Shown in pieces: positions 14,852-22,078 of a stretch of DNA of 40,550 bases. Source of the DNA: Microbacteriaceae bacterium PS02066 (GTDB lineage Bacteria > Actinomycetota > Actinomycetes > Actinomycetales > Microbacteriaceae); contig JASCPH010000027.1 in the NCBI GenBank assembly GCA_029959545.1, positions 1 to 40,550 on the forward strand, in the 5' to 3' direction. The notes under the pieces are model-generated. The model was not told where the DNA came from, searched no databases, and worked only from the letters and a program-made list of their open reading frames with translations. A program made the position numbers and the translations under genes. Each line of letters begins with the position of its first letter. The stretch's first letter is position 1.

Positions 14852-16420
14852 TCAGAGCGCGGCGAGGCGGCGTCCGAGACGGACGAGGGCGATGTCGGTA
14901 CCGCTGCGCGAGACGAGGCAGACGCCGACGGGTGCGGGGCCGAGCTGCGAGCGGACGGTCAGCAGCGGGATCGAGAGGGCGGGCGTGCCGGCGACGGCCG
15001 CGGGCGTCGTCATGCGCAGCGTCGCCTGGCGCACCGCATCCACCTTCGCCGGGTCGGATGTACGCATGGGCGCAGGGCCGGGCACCGTGGGCAGCAGCAG
15101 CACGGCGCTCTGCAGGAGGGACTGGACGCGCTCCCGGAGCGGTTCGAGCGCCTGCCGTGCGACGCGCTCCGCGTCGGCCGTGACCTCGCTGGCGATGCGG
15201 AACCGCTCGGCGACCGCCGCGCCCGTGGACCCCGGGTGCGCACGGAGCCACTCGCGGTTGTTGCGCCACGCCTCCGCCGCCTGCACGGTGCGGAACGGTT
15301 CGAAGTACTCGTCGAGATCGCCGATCGAGACCGTCTCGATCTCCGGAGCGTTCTCGGATGCGGCCAGCCGCTCGACATACGCGTCGAACGCCGCCCGGGT
15401 GTCGGGCTCGACGTGCGTCAGCACCTCCTCGGGAACGGCGAAGCGCCACGGCAGGTCGCCCGCGGATTCGCCGAACACGCTCTCGGTCGACTCCGAGCCG
15501 TCGTAGCTCAGGCACCAGTCGACGACGCGCTGGAGGGTGTTGCCGTCGCGCGTGAGCCAGCCGATCGTGTCGAAGGACTGCGCGAGGGGCAGCATCCCCT
15601 GCCGCGGTACGAGGTTGTGGGTCGTTCGCAGCCCCCACAGTCCCTGGTACGAGGCGGGCACGCGCACGGACCCCGCGGTGTCGGTGGCGAGTCCCACCTC
15701 CGCCTGCCCGGTCGCGACGGCGGATGCGGGCCCGCTCGACGACCCTCCGGGCAGCGCACCCGGAAGCGCGCCGTTGGGCGGGGTGCCGTAGTGCGCGTTG
15801 TCGCCCGCGATCGAGTACGCGAACTCGTCGGTGCGCGCGATGCCGCGCAGCGACGCCCCGCCGCGCAGCAGATCGGCGACGGCGGGAGCCGTGGTGGACT
15901 CCGGCCTCGCCGTTTCGAGGAAGGTCGGGTTGCCCGCACCGATGCGGTAGCCCTTGATGGCGAAGAGGTCTTTGACGGCGACGTTGAGCCCCTCGAGCGG
16001 CCCCTCCCACGCCCCCTGCCACAGCGGGTCGCCGACCGTGCGCCACACCGAGCGGTCGAGGGCCTGCGCCTTGCCCGTCACGTGCGCGGCCTCGATGACC
16101 CATCCGTTCTCGCCGCGCCGCCACAGCTGGGTCTGCAGCCCCGTGCCGCCCCCGGTGAACCGCGACACTGAGACGAGCAGGGCGAGGTCGTCCGCGAGCG
16201 GACGGTACTCGATGCGCTGGATCGTGCGCGGCGCGACTCCGCCGCGCACGCCCCGGAAGGCGCTGATCACGTCGTGTCCGACGAGCAGGCCCGCCGCATC
16301 CCCGCGCAGCGTCTCGTCGCCGGGGGCGAACATCTCGTCGAGCACCGCGAGGTCGTTGTCGAGGATTGCCCGTTCGTAGCGGTCGAAGGCGGCACGGAGG
16401 TCGGCGGGGATCTCGCTCAT
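14852..16420 (-). CDS. Fusion of a DUF3225 (AtzH-like) domain with an amidase-signature hydrolase
   Basis: 522 residues. Residues 1-120 form an NTF2/SnoaL-like DUF3225 domain as in AtzH (LRAAFDRYERAILDNDLAVLDEMFAPGDETLRGD...GWVIEAAHVTG). Residues 130-522 are an amidase-signature domain with catalytic Lys150 (LNVAVKDLF), the GGSSSGPAS loop with the cis-Ser (227-229) and nucleophile Ser251 in DTAGSVRVPA. The domain is short at its N-terminus, the DUF3225 part replacing the usual helices. AtzE/AtzH-type pairs act on small carbamoyl compounds. Lying between formamidase and pucG, it may hydrolyse the oxalurate-type product of PucG (inference). The ATG overlaps the formamidase stop (16417-16420). 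Confidence 0.85.
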   Translation of the reverse strand: MSEIPADLRAAFDRYERAILDNDLAVLDEMFAPGDETLRGDAAGLLVGHDVISAFRGVRGGVAPRTIQRIEYRPLADDLALLVSVSRFTGGGTGLQTQLWRRGENGWVIEAAHVTGKAQALDRSVWRTVGDPLWQGAWEGPLEGLNVAVKDLFAIKGYRIGAGNPTFLETARPESTTAPAVADLLRGGASLRGIARTDEFAYSIAGDNAHYGTPPNGALPGALPGGSSSGPASAVATGQAEVGLATDTAGSVRVPASYQGLWGLRTTHNLVPRQGMLPLAQSFDTIGWLTRDGNTLQRVVDWCLSYDGSESTESVFGESAGDLPWRFAVPEEVLTHVEPDTRAAFDAYVERLAASENAPEIETVSIGDLDEYFEPFRTVQAAEAWRNNREWLRAHPGSTGAAVAERFRIASEVTADAERVARQALEPLRERVQSLLQSAVLLLPTVPGPAPMRTSDPAKVDAVRQATLRMTTPAAVAGTPALSIPLLTVRSQLGPAPVGVCLVSRSGTDIALVRLGRRLAAL

Positions 16421-17625
16421 GCCCGACCCTCCGCATCCGTCGCCGTCGGCGTCGCCTGCGCAGGAGAATCACGTTCATCAGGAGAATCCGGCGCGGAATC
16501 TCCTGATGGGGGGAGATCTCCCGCGGAAGCGGCGCCGGATGCCGGGACACCCGCGAAGTCCGACTCGCGGATGCGGGCGTGCACACCGCACACGATGTCG
16601 ACCACCTGCGAGATGTCGAAGTCGGTCGCGGCCGAGAGGTACGCGTAGGCGAGGTGCTCGGCCATGCCGTACCTCGCCTGGAGCAGGGCGAGGGCCGCGC
16701 GCACGCAGCGGCGCATCGCCTCGCCGAGGTCGGGGTCGAGCCCCGTCGGAACGAGGTACTCGTCGGTGCGCACGAGCGGGCCGAGGAGCTCGCCGAACTC
16801 GGCCAGCGCCACCGCACGCGGCACGACGTCGAAGCGCAGGGTGGCCCGCAGCGACGCCTCGAGCGCGGTGAGCGCGACCTCGCCGTCGCCCTGCGCGAAG
16901 TGCGGATCTCCGACGTATGCGAGCGCGCCCGCGACCTGCACCGGCAGGTACAGCACGGCGCCCTCGGTCAGCAGTTTGATGTCGATGTTGCCGCCGTGCG
17001 CGCCGGGCGGCACGGAGTGCGGGCGGTCGTCGCCGGCGACGGCCACACCCATCGTGCCGAGGAACGGCGCCAGCGGGAAGGTCACCGCGGCCGGTCCCCC
17101 CTCGACCAGCGGCAGCGCCCCCACGAGGGCGCCGTCCTGCTCCACGACGGGGGTGAACACGCTCACGTTGTGCTCGCCGCGGGGCAGCTCGCCCACGAGC
17201 GCACCCTTGCCGTGACGATTGCTGATCACTCCGTAGGGTACCCGCGGCTCCAGCCGCACGACCGTGATCTGCAGCAGGTCGCCGGGCTCTGCGCCGGCGA
17301 CGTGGATGGGCCCGGTCACCACGTGCGGGCCGTCGGCCATCACGTCGCGCGAGAGGGATGCGGCGATCGCCACCGCGTCTTCGAGCACCTGCTCGGCGGC
17401 GACGCCGTGCGCGCCGAAGAACGCAAGGGGGTCCTTGCCCTGGTCCTCGAGGATGCCCTCGTGACTGACGGTGTCGACCGTCACGGTGGCACCGGGCTCG
17501 ATCCGGAGCACCGGCGCGTCGGTGGCGCAGGGCAACCGACCCCAGAAGACGTTCTCGATGGCGGCGGGAAGGTAGTGCTCGCCCGTGACGTCGCCGACGC
17601 CCGGCTGCAGGATGGGTGTGCTCAT
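16417..17625 (-). CDS. Acetamidase/formamidase family protein with repeat-derived C-terminal tail
   Basis: 402 residues of the FmdA/AmdA family, enzymes that hydrolyse formamide, acetamide or related short amides to ammonia and the acid. Typical segments are GDLLQITVVRLEP, NRHGKGALVGELP, PLAPFLGTMGVA, PPGAHGGNIDIK, YVGDPHFAQGDGEV and VDIVCGVHARI. ATG 17625 has GAGGAG upstream and overlaps the allantoinase stop by four bases; the 3' end overlaps the amidase start by four. After about residue 360 the sequence becomes a Ser/Pro/Asp/Ala-rich tail unlike the enzyme core. DNA encoding it contains palindromes (16476-16522), so the tail may come from an inserted repeat. The true substrate in this pathway is unknown. 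Confidence 0.87.
   Translation of the reverse strand: MSTPILQPGVGDVTGEHYLPAAIENVFWGRLPCATDAPVLRIEPGATVTVDTVSHEGILEDQGKDPLAFFGAHGVAAEQVLEDAVAIAASLSRDVMADGPHVVTGPIHVAGAEPGDLLQITVVRLEPRVPYGVISNRHGKGALVGELPRGEHNVSVFTPVVEQDGALVGALPLVEGGPAAVTFPLAPFLGTMGVAVAGDDRPHSVPPGAHGGNIDIKLLTEGAVLYLPVQVAGALAYVGDPHFAQGDGEVALTALEASLRATLRFDVVPRAVALAEFGELLGPLVRTDEYLVPTGLDPDLGEAMRRCVRAALALLQARYGMAEHLAYAYLSAATDFDISQVVDIVCGVHARIRESDFAGVPASGAASAGDLPPSGDSAPDSPDERDSPAQATPTATDAEGRA
16476..16522. repeat. Palindromic repeats inside the formamidase 3' coding end
   Basis: CATCAGGAGA (16476-16485) pairs with TCTCCTGATG (16499-16508), with TCCG-GCG-CGGA nested inside. A separate perfect palindrome GGGAGATCTCCC follows at 16511-16522. 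CAGGAGAATC also occurs as a direct copy at 16461-16470. The block encodes only the low-complexity tail of the enzyme. Confidence 0.65.
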
Positions 17626-18968
17626 TGGCGCTCCTCGTCGATTGCCGCGATCAGCTCGCGCCCGGTGCGCGCGAGCAGACCCTCGCCGCGACGGTACACC
17701 GGCTCCCCGTGCAGCCAGGTCTCGGCGACCACCCCGGTGAGCCGCGCGCCGTCCCACGGCGACAGCGGATTGCGGTACTCGAGGGCCGCCGCATCCACGG
17801 TGAACGTCTCGTCGGGCGCGAAGACGGTCAGATGGGCGGGTTCGCCGACCGCGATCGTGCCGCGGGAGCCGAGTCCGCCGATCCGCGCCGGCCCCGTCGT
17901 CATGAGCGGCAGGAACGCCTCGAGCGGGATGCCGCGCTCGCGCGCTCTCGTGTGCACGCTCGACAGCCCCGTCTGCAGGCCCGAGATCCCACCCCACGCG
18001 AGGCCGAAGTCCGGCTCTCCCTTGAGCTCCGGGGTCGCGGGCGAGTGGTCGCTGACGATCGCGTCGATCGTGCCGTCGAGGACGCCCTGCCACAGCAGAT
18101 CCTGGTTGGCGAGGTCGCGGATCGGCGGGCAGCACTTGAAGGATGCGGCGCCGTCGGGGACGGCCGCCGCATCCAGGGTCAGATAGTGCGGGCACGTCTC
18201 GATCGTGATCCGTACACCCTCGGCCTTGGCCGCTCTCACGTCGTCGAGCGCCGTGCCGTCGGAGACGTGCACGATGTGCACACGCGCACCCGTGCGCCGG
18301 GCGGTCTCGATCACGAGCTGGATCGCCGCCCGCTCGCTGGCGGGCGGGCGGGAGGCGAGGAAGTCCGCGTAGTGCACACCGAGCGCGCCGTCGGCGTGCA
18401 GGTGGGCGGGATGCTCGGCGTGGACGATGAGCAGCCCGTCGAAGGCGGCGAGCTCGGTGAGCACCTCGTCGAGCTGCTCGGCGCCGAGGTGTCCGAACTC
18501 GTCGATGCCCGAGGGCGAGAGGAAACACTTGAAGCCGACGACGCCGGCCTCGGCGAGCTCCCGCAGGTGCCCGATGTTCTCGGGCACGGCGCCGCCCCAG
18601 TAACCCACATCGACGGCCAAGCGCCCGCTCGCTGCGGCGCGCTTCGCGGCGAGCGCATCGGGCGAGGTGGTCACGGGGATGCTGTTGAGCGGCATGTCGA
18701 GCACGGTCGTGACGCCGCCCGCGGCGGCCGCCGCCGTCCCCGTGTCGAAACCCTCCCAGCTCGCCCGGCCCGGGTCGTTCAGGTGCACGTGCGAGTCGAC
18801 CAGTCCCGGCAGCAGCACGAGATCCTCCGGCAGAACGCGTTCCGCATCCGGATCGAAATCTCCGATCCCGCTGATGCGCCCGTCGGCCACGGTCACGGTC
18901 GCGGGACGGAAGGCCCCGTCGAGGAACACACGTCGCGCCGCGATGACGGCGGATGCGGGGGTCGTCAT
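17622..18968 (-). CDS. allB: Allantoinase
   Basis: 448-residue cyclic amidohydrolase that opens allantoin to allantoate in the cytoplasm. DSHVHLNDPG gives metal His60 and His62. VGFKCFLSPSG holds the Lys147 expected to be carboxylated. HAEH and HIVHVSDG supply further His ligands, and IVSDHSP the catalytic Asp. VGFKCFL and HLNDPGR favour allantoinase over dihydropyrimidinase. ATG 18968 is chosen because a TAGCGT -10 box ends seven bases before it and no ribosome-binding site is present, so the message is probably leaderless; the longer upstream frame would cross its own promoter. It heads the five-gene allantoin operon and is divergent from uraD. Confidence 0.92.
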   Translation of the reverse strand: MTTPASAVIAARRVFLDGAFRPATVTVADGRISGIGDFDPDAERVLPEDLVLLPGLVDSHVHLNDPGRASWEGFDTGTAAAAAGGVTTVLDMPLNSIPVTTSPDALAAKRAAASGRLAVDVGYWGGAVPENIGHLRELAEAGVVGFKCFLSPSGIDEFGHLGAEQLDEVLTELAAFDGLLIVHAEHPAHLHADGALGVHYADFLASRPPASERAAIQLVIETARRTGARVHIVHVSDGTALDDVRAAKAEGVRITIETCPHYLTLDAAAVPDGAASFKCCPPIRDLANQDLLWQGVLDGTIDAIVSDHSPATPELKGEPDFGLAWGGISGLQTGLSSVHTRARERGIPLEAFLPLMTTGPARIGGLGSRGTIAVGEPAHLTVFAPDETFTVDAAALEYRNPLSPWDGARLTGVVAETWLHGEPVYRRGEGLLARTGRELIAAIDEERQ

Positions 18969-18975
18969 GCCGACA

Positions 18976-18998
18976 ACGCTAAGTGCTCCACATTTCGC
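18976..18998 (-). promoter_or_regulatory. Regulon-type promoter element upstream of allantoinase
   Basis: The minus strand reads GCGAAAT-N9-TTAGCGT, the third copy of the element found at 6843 and 9014. The GCGAAAT half lies in a perfect inverted repeat ACATTT-GCG-AAATGT, a plausible dimeric operator. The -10 TAGCGT ends seven bases before the ATG. Confidence 0.65.
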
Positions 18999-19049
18999 AA
19001 ATGTAACTGTTACCAACATTGCCTGTGCCTGCGCGCAACGCAAGGTCGG

Positions 19050-19055
19050 TAGGGT
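19050..19055 (+). promoter_or_regulatory. Leaderless -10 box of uraD
   Basis: TAGGGT followed by seven bases and ATG 19063, with no ribosome-binding site in between. A transcript starting at or next to the A of ATG is expected. Confidence 0.5.
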
Positions 19056-19062
19056 GGCGCGC

Positions 19063-19587
19063 ATGCAGCTGGACGAATTCAACGCCCTCGACGCCGCGGA
19101 GGCATCCCTGGTCGTGTCGGTGTGGGCGGCGGTGCCCGGCTGGGTCGACGCGATCGTCGCGGCGCGCCCCTACGCCTCGATCGACGCCCTGCGCTCCTAC
19201 GCGGGCGACCTCGCAGCGGTCTGGTCGCGCGCTGACCTGGATGCGGCGCTCGCCCACCATCCGCGGATCGGCGAGAAGCCGTCGGGAACGGGTGCTGAGG
19301 CAGACGCCTCCCGGAGGGAGCAGTCCGCGATGGCGAGCGCGGCGGACGAGGTTGCGGCCGCGATCTCCGCGGGCAACCGGACCTACGAGGAGCGTTTCGG
19401 CCGCGTCTTCCTTATCCGCGCCGCGGGTCGCAGCCCCCAGGAGATGCTCGCCGAGCTGCACCGCAGACTCGGCAACGACGACGACACCGAGGCCCGCGAG
19501 GCGACCGCGCAGCTTGCCGAGATCGCGCTGCTGCGCCTGGACTCGACGATCGTCGCCGACCAGGTCGAACCGGAGGAGGCGGAATGA
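19063..19587 (+). CDS. uraD: 2-oxo-4-hydroxy-4-carboxy-5-ureidoimidazoline (OHCU) decarboxylase
   Basis: 174 residues. It catalyses the last step of urate breakdown, turning OHCU stereospecifically into (S)-allantoin. Family hallmarks are visible: HPRIGE with catalytic His66, REQS with Glu86-Gln87, and the distal NRTYEERFGRVFLIRAAGRS followed by EMLAELHRRLGND. Start ATG 19063 gives FNALDAAEA at the correct N-terminal place and sits seven bases after a -10 box. It overlaps uraH by four bases (ATGA 19584-19587). It is divergent from allantoinase, which consumes its product. Confidence 0.92.
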   Translation: MQLDEFNALDAAEASLVVSVWAAVPGWVDAIVAARPYASIDALRSYAGDLAAVWSRADLDAALAHHPRIGEKPSGTGAEADASRREQSAMASAADEVAAAISAGNRTYEERFGRVFLIRAAGRSPQEMLAELHRRLGNDDDTEAREATAQLAEIALLRLDSTIVADQVEPEEAE

Positions 19588-19916
19588 GCCACCTGACCAC
19601 CCACATCCTGGACGCCACCGCAGGGACGCCGGCGCCGAATGTCGCGGTCACGCTGCACCGGCATCTCGAGGGCGGGGGCATCGAGAGCGTCGCCGAGGGA
19701 TTCACGGATGCGGACGGCCGGCTCGCGATCGGCCCCGACCTGCTCGATCCCGGCATGTACGCGCTGACCTTCGCGACCGGGGCGTACTTCGCCGATCGCT
19801 GCGTCGAGACCTTCTACCCGCTCGCGACAGTCACCTTCACGGTCGCCGACCGGCCGCACTACCACGTGCCCCTGCTGCTGAGCCCGTTCGCGTACTCCAC
19901 CTACCGCGGGAGCTGA
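19584..19916 (+). CDS. uraH: 5-hydroxyisourate hydrolase (transthyretin-like)
   Basis: 110 residues, the usual length for bacterial HIUase. It hydrolyses 5-hydroxyisourate to OHCU, the substrate of UraD. The N-terminal LTTHILDATAGTPAPNV contains the active-site His7, and the C-terminal tetrapeptide YRGS is the diagnostic signature. It is translationally coupled to uraD. Its 3' end overlaps the convergent membrane-protein gene by 16 bases. Urate oxidase, which normally lies beside this pair, is not found downstream. Confidence 0.94.
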   Translation: MSHLTTHILDATAGTPAPNVAVTLHRHLEGGGIESVAEGFTDADGRLAIGPDLLDPGMYALTFATGAYFADRCVETFYPLATVTFTVADRPHYHVPLLLSPFAYSTYRGS

Positions 19917-20140
19917 CCCGCGCGCTCGCCAGAGCGCAGGTCGAGGATGAAGGGCACGACGAAGCTCGCCAGCGCCAACGAGATCGCCGTAATCACGAGC
20001 CACACCGGAGCGCCCAGGGCGCCGAGAACCAGCCACGCGAGCAGTGCCGGAACGGCAAGGAAGAACACGCCTGCCGCCAGGGCGAACACCCAGCCGAGGC
20101 ATCCGATGACGAACATGCCGGCAGCCGCGAGCGCGAACAC
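19901..20140 (-). CDS. Small hydrophobic membrane protein fused in frame to a dehydrogenase remnant
   Basis: About 79 residues from GTG 20140, forming three or four predicted helices (FALAAAGMFVIGCLGWVFALAAGVFF, VPALLAWLVLGALG, WLVITAISLALASFVVPFIL) and ending DLRSGERAGQLPR. The family is not recognised. ATG 20116 or an upstream in-frame start at 20299 are alternatives. The latter would prefix GAASGIGLALALRLQTAGNT, which clearly belongs to a short-chain dehydrogenase rather than to a membrane protein. No ribosome-binding site decides the start. It is convergent with uraH. Confidence 0.45.
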   Translation of the reverse strand: MFALAAAGMFVIGCLGWVFALAAGVFFLAVPALLAWLVLGALGAPVWLVITAISLALASFVVPFILDLRSGERAGQLPR

Positions 20141-20146
20141 GCTAAC

Positions 20147-20253
20147 GCCGCCGGTGACGGCCGTGTTGCCGGCCGTCTGCAGGCGGAGCGCGAGCGCCAG
20201 GCCGATGCCGCTGGCCGCACCGGGATGAAGACGGTGTTTCCGGTGATGTCCAT
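20147..20253 (-). pseudogene. 5' remnant of a short-chain dehydrogenase (DltE-like), frameshifted
   Basis: ATG 20253 begins MDITGNTVFIP in one frame. The continuation GAASGIGLALALRLQTAGNT, the Rossmann glycine motif, lies in the next frame. A single missing G around CCGG-TGCGGCC explains the shift. After about 36 residues homology ends and the membrane protein begins. Only the first beta-alpha unit survives, so it cannot be an active enzyme. Confidence 0.6.
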
Positions 20254-20445
20254 GTCTCGAGCGTCGCCCGCGTGGCCGAGTCCGGGAAGAATCGCTCACC
20301 GGGGGTTCGGAATGCGCACGTATGTAACCGTGCGCATCGTCAGGCTACGCCCGCTCCGGAGTCAACGATCCGAGATCGATTCTCAATTCTCCGGCCCTCG
20401 CGTGTGCACGCGCGGGGGTGAGCGCTGGCGACGCCGTGCCCTCGA

Positions 20446-20473
20446 TCATTGAGCGAGCGAAGCGAGACGAAAC
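20446..20473 (+). repeat. Copy of a GAGCGAGCGAAGCGAG-type interspersed repeat
   Basis: TCATTGAGCGAGCGAAGCG followed by AGACGAAACG resembles the inverted-repeat-rich element often seen between actinobacterial genes. It lies in the 225-base gap upstream of the DUF222 gene. A small palindrome CGCGTGTGCACGCG lies nearby at about 20399-20412; otherwise the gap shows only the -10 box below. Confidence 0.4.
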
Positions 20474-20512
20474 GCCGAGCCGGACGCCGGCCGCGATGTC
20501 TGAGGCCCTTCC

Positions 20513-20518
20513 TATTCT
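20513..20518 (+). promoter_or_regulatory. Leaderless -10 box of the DUF222-HNH gene
   Basis: TATTCT, close to the TATAAT consensus, is followed by six bases and ATG 20525. No ribosome-binding site is present. Confidence 0.55.
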
Positions 20519-20524
20519 TAGAAC

Positions 20525-21895
20525 ATGTCTTCGAAGGTTGCGAGTGTCGTCGGTCTGTCCGACGCGGATGCGGCGGCGCTGGCATCCATCGCACACCAGG
20601 TGGATATGGCGCATGCCGAGCTGGCCGCGGCCCAAGCGCGTCTGGTGCGAGCTCTCGCCCGCGCGGAGGAGCTCGCCTGCCGGATGAGCGACGGGCAGAG
20701 TCGCTCGGCGCGCGGCGCGGATATGGCTCACCGCGCGATCGCGAGCGAGCTGGCGGTTCCGCTGCGGATCTCCGACCGCACGATGCAGCGCCGGATGGTC
20801 GAGGCCGCGGAGCTCGTGACCAGCTATCCGGCAACCGTCGACGCGTGGGAGGCGGGTCACATCACGCAGGCGCACGTCCGCGTGATCAGCGAGAGCGGCG
20901 GAAATCTTCCCGCGCACACGCGCGCGGAGTTCGAGCAGTACGCGCTCGTGCGATGCGAGGAAGACACCGCGGGCCGCGTACGCACCAGCGTGCAGATGCT
21001 CGCGGAGCGGCTGCATCCTCGAACCCTCACCGAGCGCCACCGCGCCGCGGCCGAGCGACGTGCCGTCACCGTGCAGCCGCTCGACGACGGAATGTGCGAG
21101 CTGACCGCCACGATTCCTCTGCTGCTGGGCGACGCCATCCACGATCGCCTCACTCGCATGGCCGCCGTCATCCACGATGCCCGGGGTGCCGCCGCGCAGC
21201 GGCTCCGCACGGGCGGTGAATCGACAGACGAGATCGTGGCGTCCGACACGCGGACGATGGATCAGGTGCGTGCGGATGTGCTCGCCGACCTCCTCCTGAG
21301 CGCGGCCCCGACGGCCGACCCCACCGCGAGCGGCGACCAGCCCGGCTCCCTCGGTGCGATCCGCGCCCACGTGCAGGTCGTCGTGCCCGCCCTCACCCTG
21401 CTTCACGCATCCGAGCACCCGGCCGACCTCGCCGGACGCGCCCCGATCGATGCCGAGACGGCTCGGCGCTTGGCGGGAATCGCACCGGGATGGGATCGCC
21501 TCCTGACCCACCCGGTCTCCGGCCAGGTGCTCGCCACCGACCGCTACCAGCCCACCCCCGACCTCCGACGTCGACTGCGCGCCCGCGACGCGCACTGTCG
21601 GTTTCCCGGATGCCGGGTGCCGGCCATCCGCCACGAGCACGATCACACGCACGACCACGCCCTCGGCGGGCGCACGACGCTGGAGAACCTCGAGGGACTC
21701 TGCCAACGCCACCACTCCATGAAGCAGTTCACCGGCTGGCGGGTGAAACAGATTCACGCGGGCGTGCTCGCGTGGACCTCGCCCCTCGGATACACCTACA
21801 TCGACGAACCGCCCTCGCCCAGCGTGCACTTCATCCCCGAGTTCGGTCCGCGCGAGCCCGATGGTCCACCCTCCGGGGCGTCCCCGCCGTTCTGA
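20525..21895 (+). CDS. DUF222 domain HNH endonuclease-like protein (13E12-type repeat family)
   Basis: 456 residues. The N-terminal two thirds is an alpha-helical DUF222 domain (RSARGADMAHRAIASELAVPLRISDRT...). The C-terminus, about residues 345-400, holds an HNH nuclease motif: ARDAHCRFPGCRVP, then HEHDHTHDHALGG, then TTLENLEGLCQRHH, with Cys and His ligands for a metal. These proteins occur in many copies in actinobacterial genomes and are suspected to be mobile or defence-related, but their role is unproven. All HNH residues appear intact. It is monocistronic with its own leaderless promoter. Confidence 0.88.
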   Translation: MSSKVASVVGLSDADAAALASIAHQVDMAHAELAAAQARLVRALARAEELACRMSDGQSRSARGADMAHRAIASELAVPLRISDRTMQRRMVEAAELVTSYPATVDAWEAGHITQAHVRVISESGGNLPAHTRAEFEQYALVRCEEDTAGRVRTSVQMLAERLHPRTLTERHRAAAERRAVTVQPLDDGMCELTATIPLLLGDAIHDRLTRMAAVIHDARGAAAQRLRTGGESTDEIVASDTRTMDQVRADVLADLLLSAAPTADPTASGDQPGSLGAIRAHVQVVVPALTLLHASEHPADLAGRAPIDAETARRLAGIAPGWDRLLTHPVSGQVLATDRYQPTPDLRRRLRARDAHCRFPGCRVPAIRHEHDHTHDHALGGRTTLENLEGLCQRHHSMKQFTGWRVKQIHAGVLAWTSPLGYTYIDEPPSPSVHFIPEFGPREPDGPPSGASPPF

Positions 21896-21929
21896 CCCGA
21901 GGTTCGGCTGATGCTCGACCGCGCGCGCA

Positions 21930-22078
21930 CGACCCTTCGGCGGACGCGGCGTCGAGGAGACGTGTCGCGAGCGGATCGCAGAGATCGGCGGCCAGGAGCC
22001 AGGCGGCGAGAGCGGGCCCACAGAGCTCAGGATCCGTAGCGCGTCTCAGAGGGCGGCCTCGAGAGCCGGTCGCGGAGA
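21930..22078. repeat. Degenerate short direct repeats
   Basis: The 183-base gap after the DUF222 gene holds several imperfect copies of a unit like GAGCGGATCGCAGAGATC (for example near 21970, 22053 and 22087), separated by unrelated G/C-rich sequence. The last copy reaches into the 3' end of the small membrane-protein gene. No gene is seen here. Confidence 0.4.

Noticed and set aside
14826..16817. 663-codon minus-strand frame overlapping the amidase
   Set aside because: It is Arg-rich and motif-free, an out-of-frame shadow of the amidase and formamidase genes, which hold clear active-site residues.
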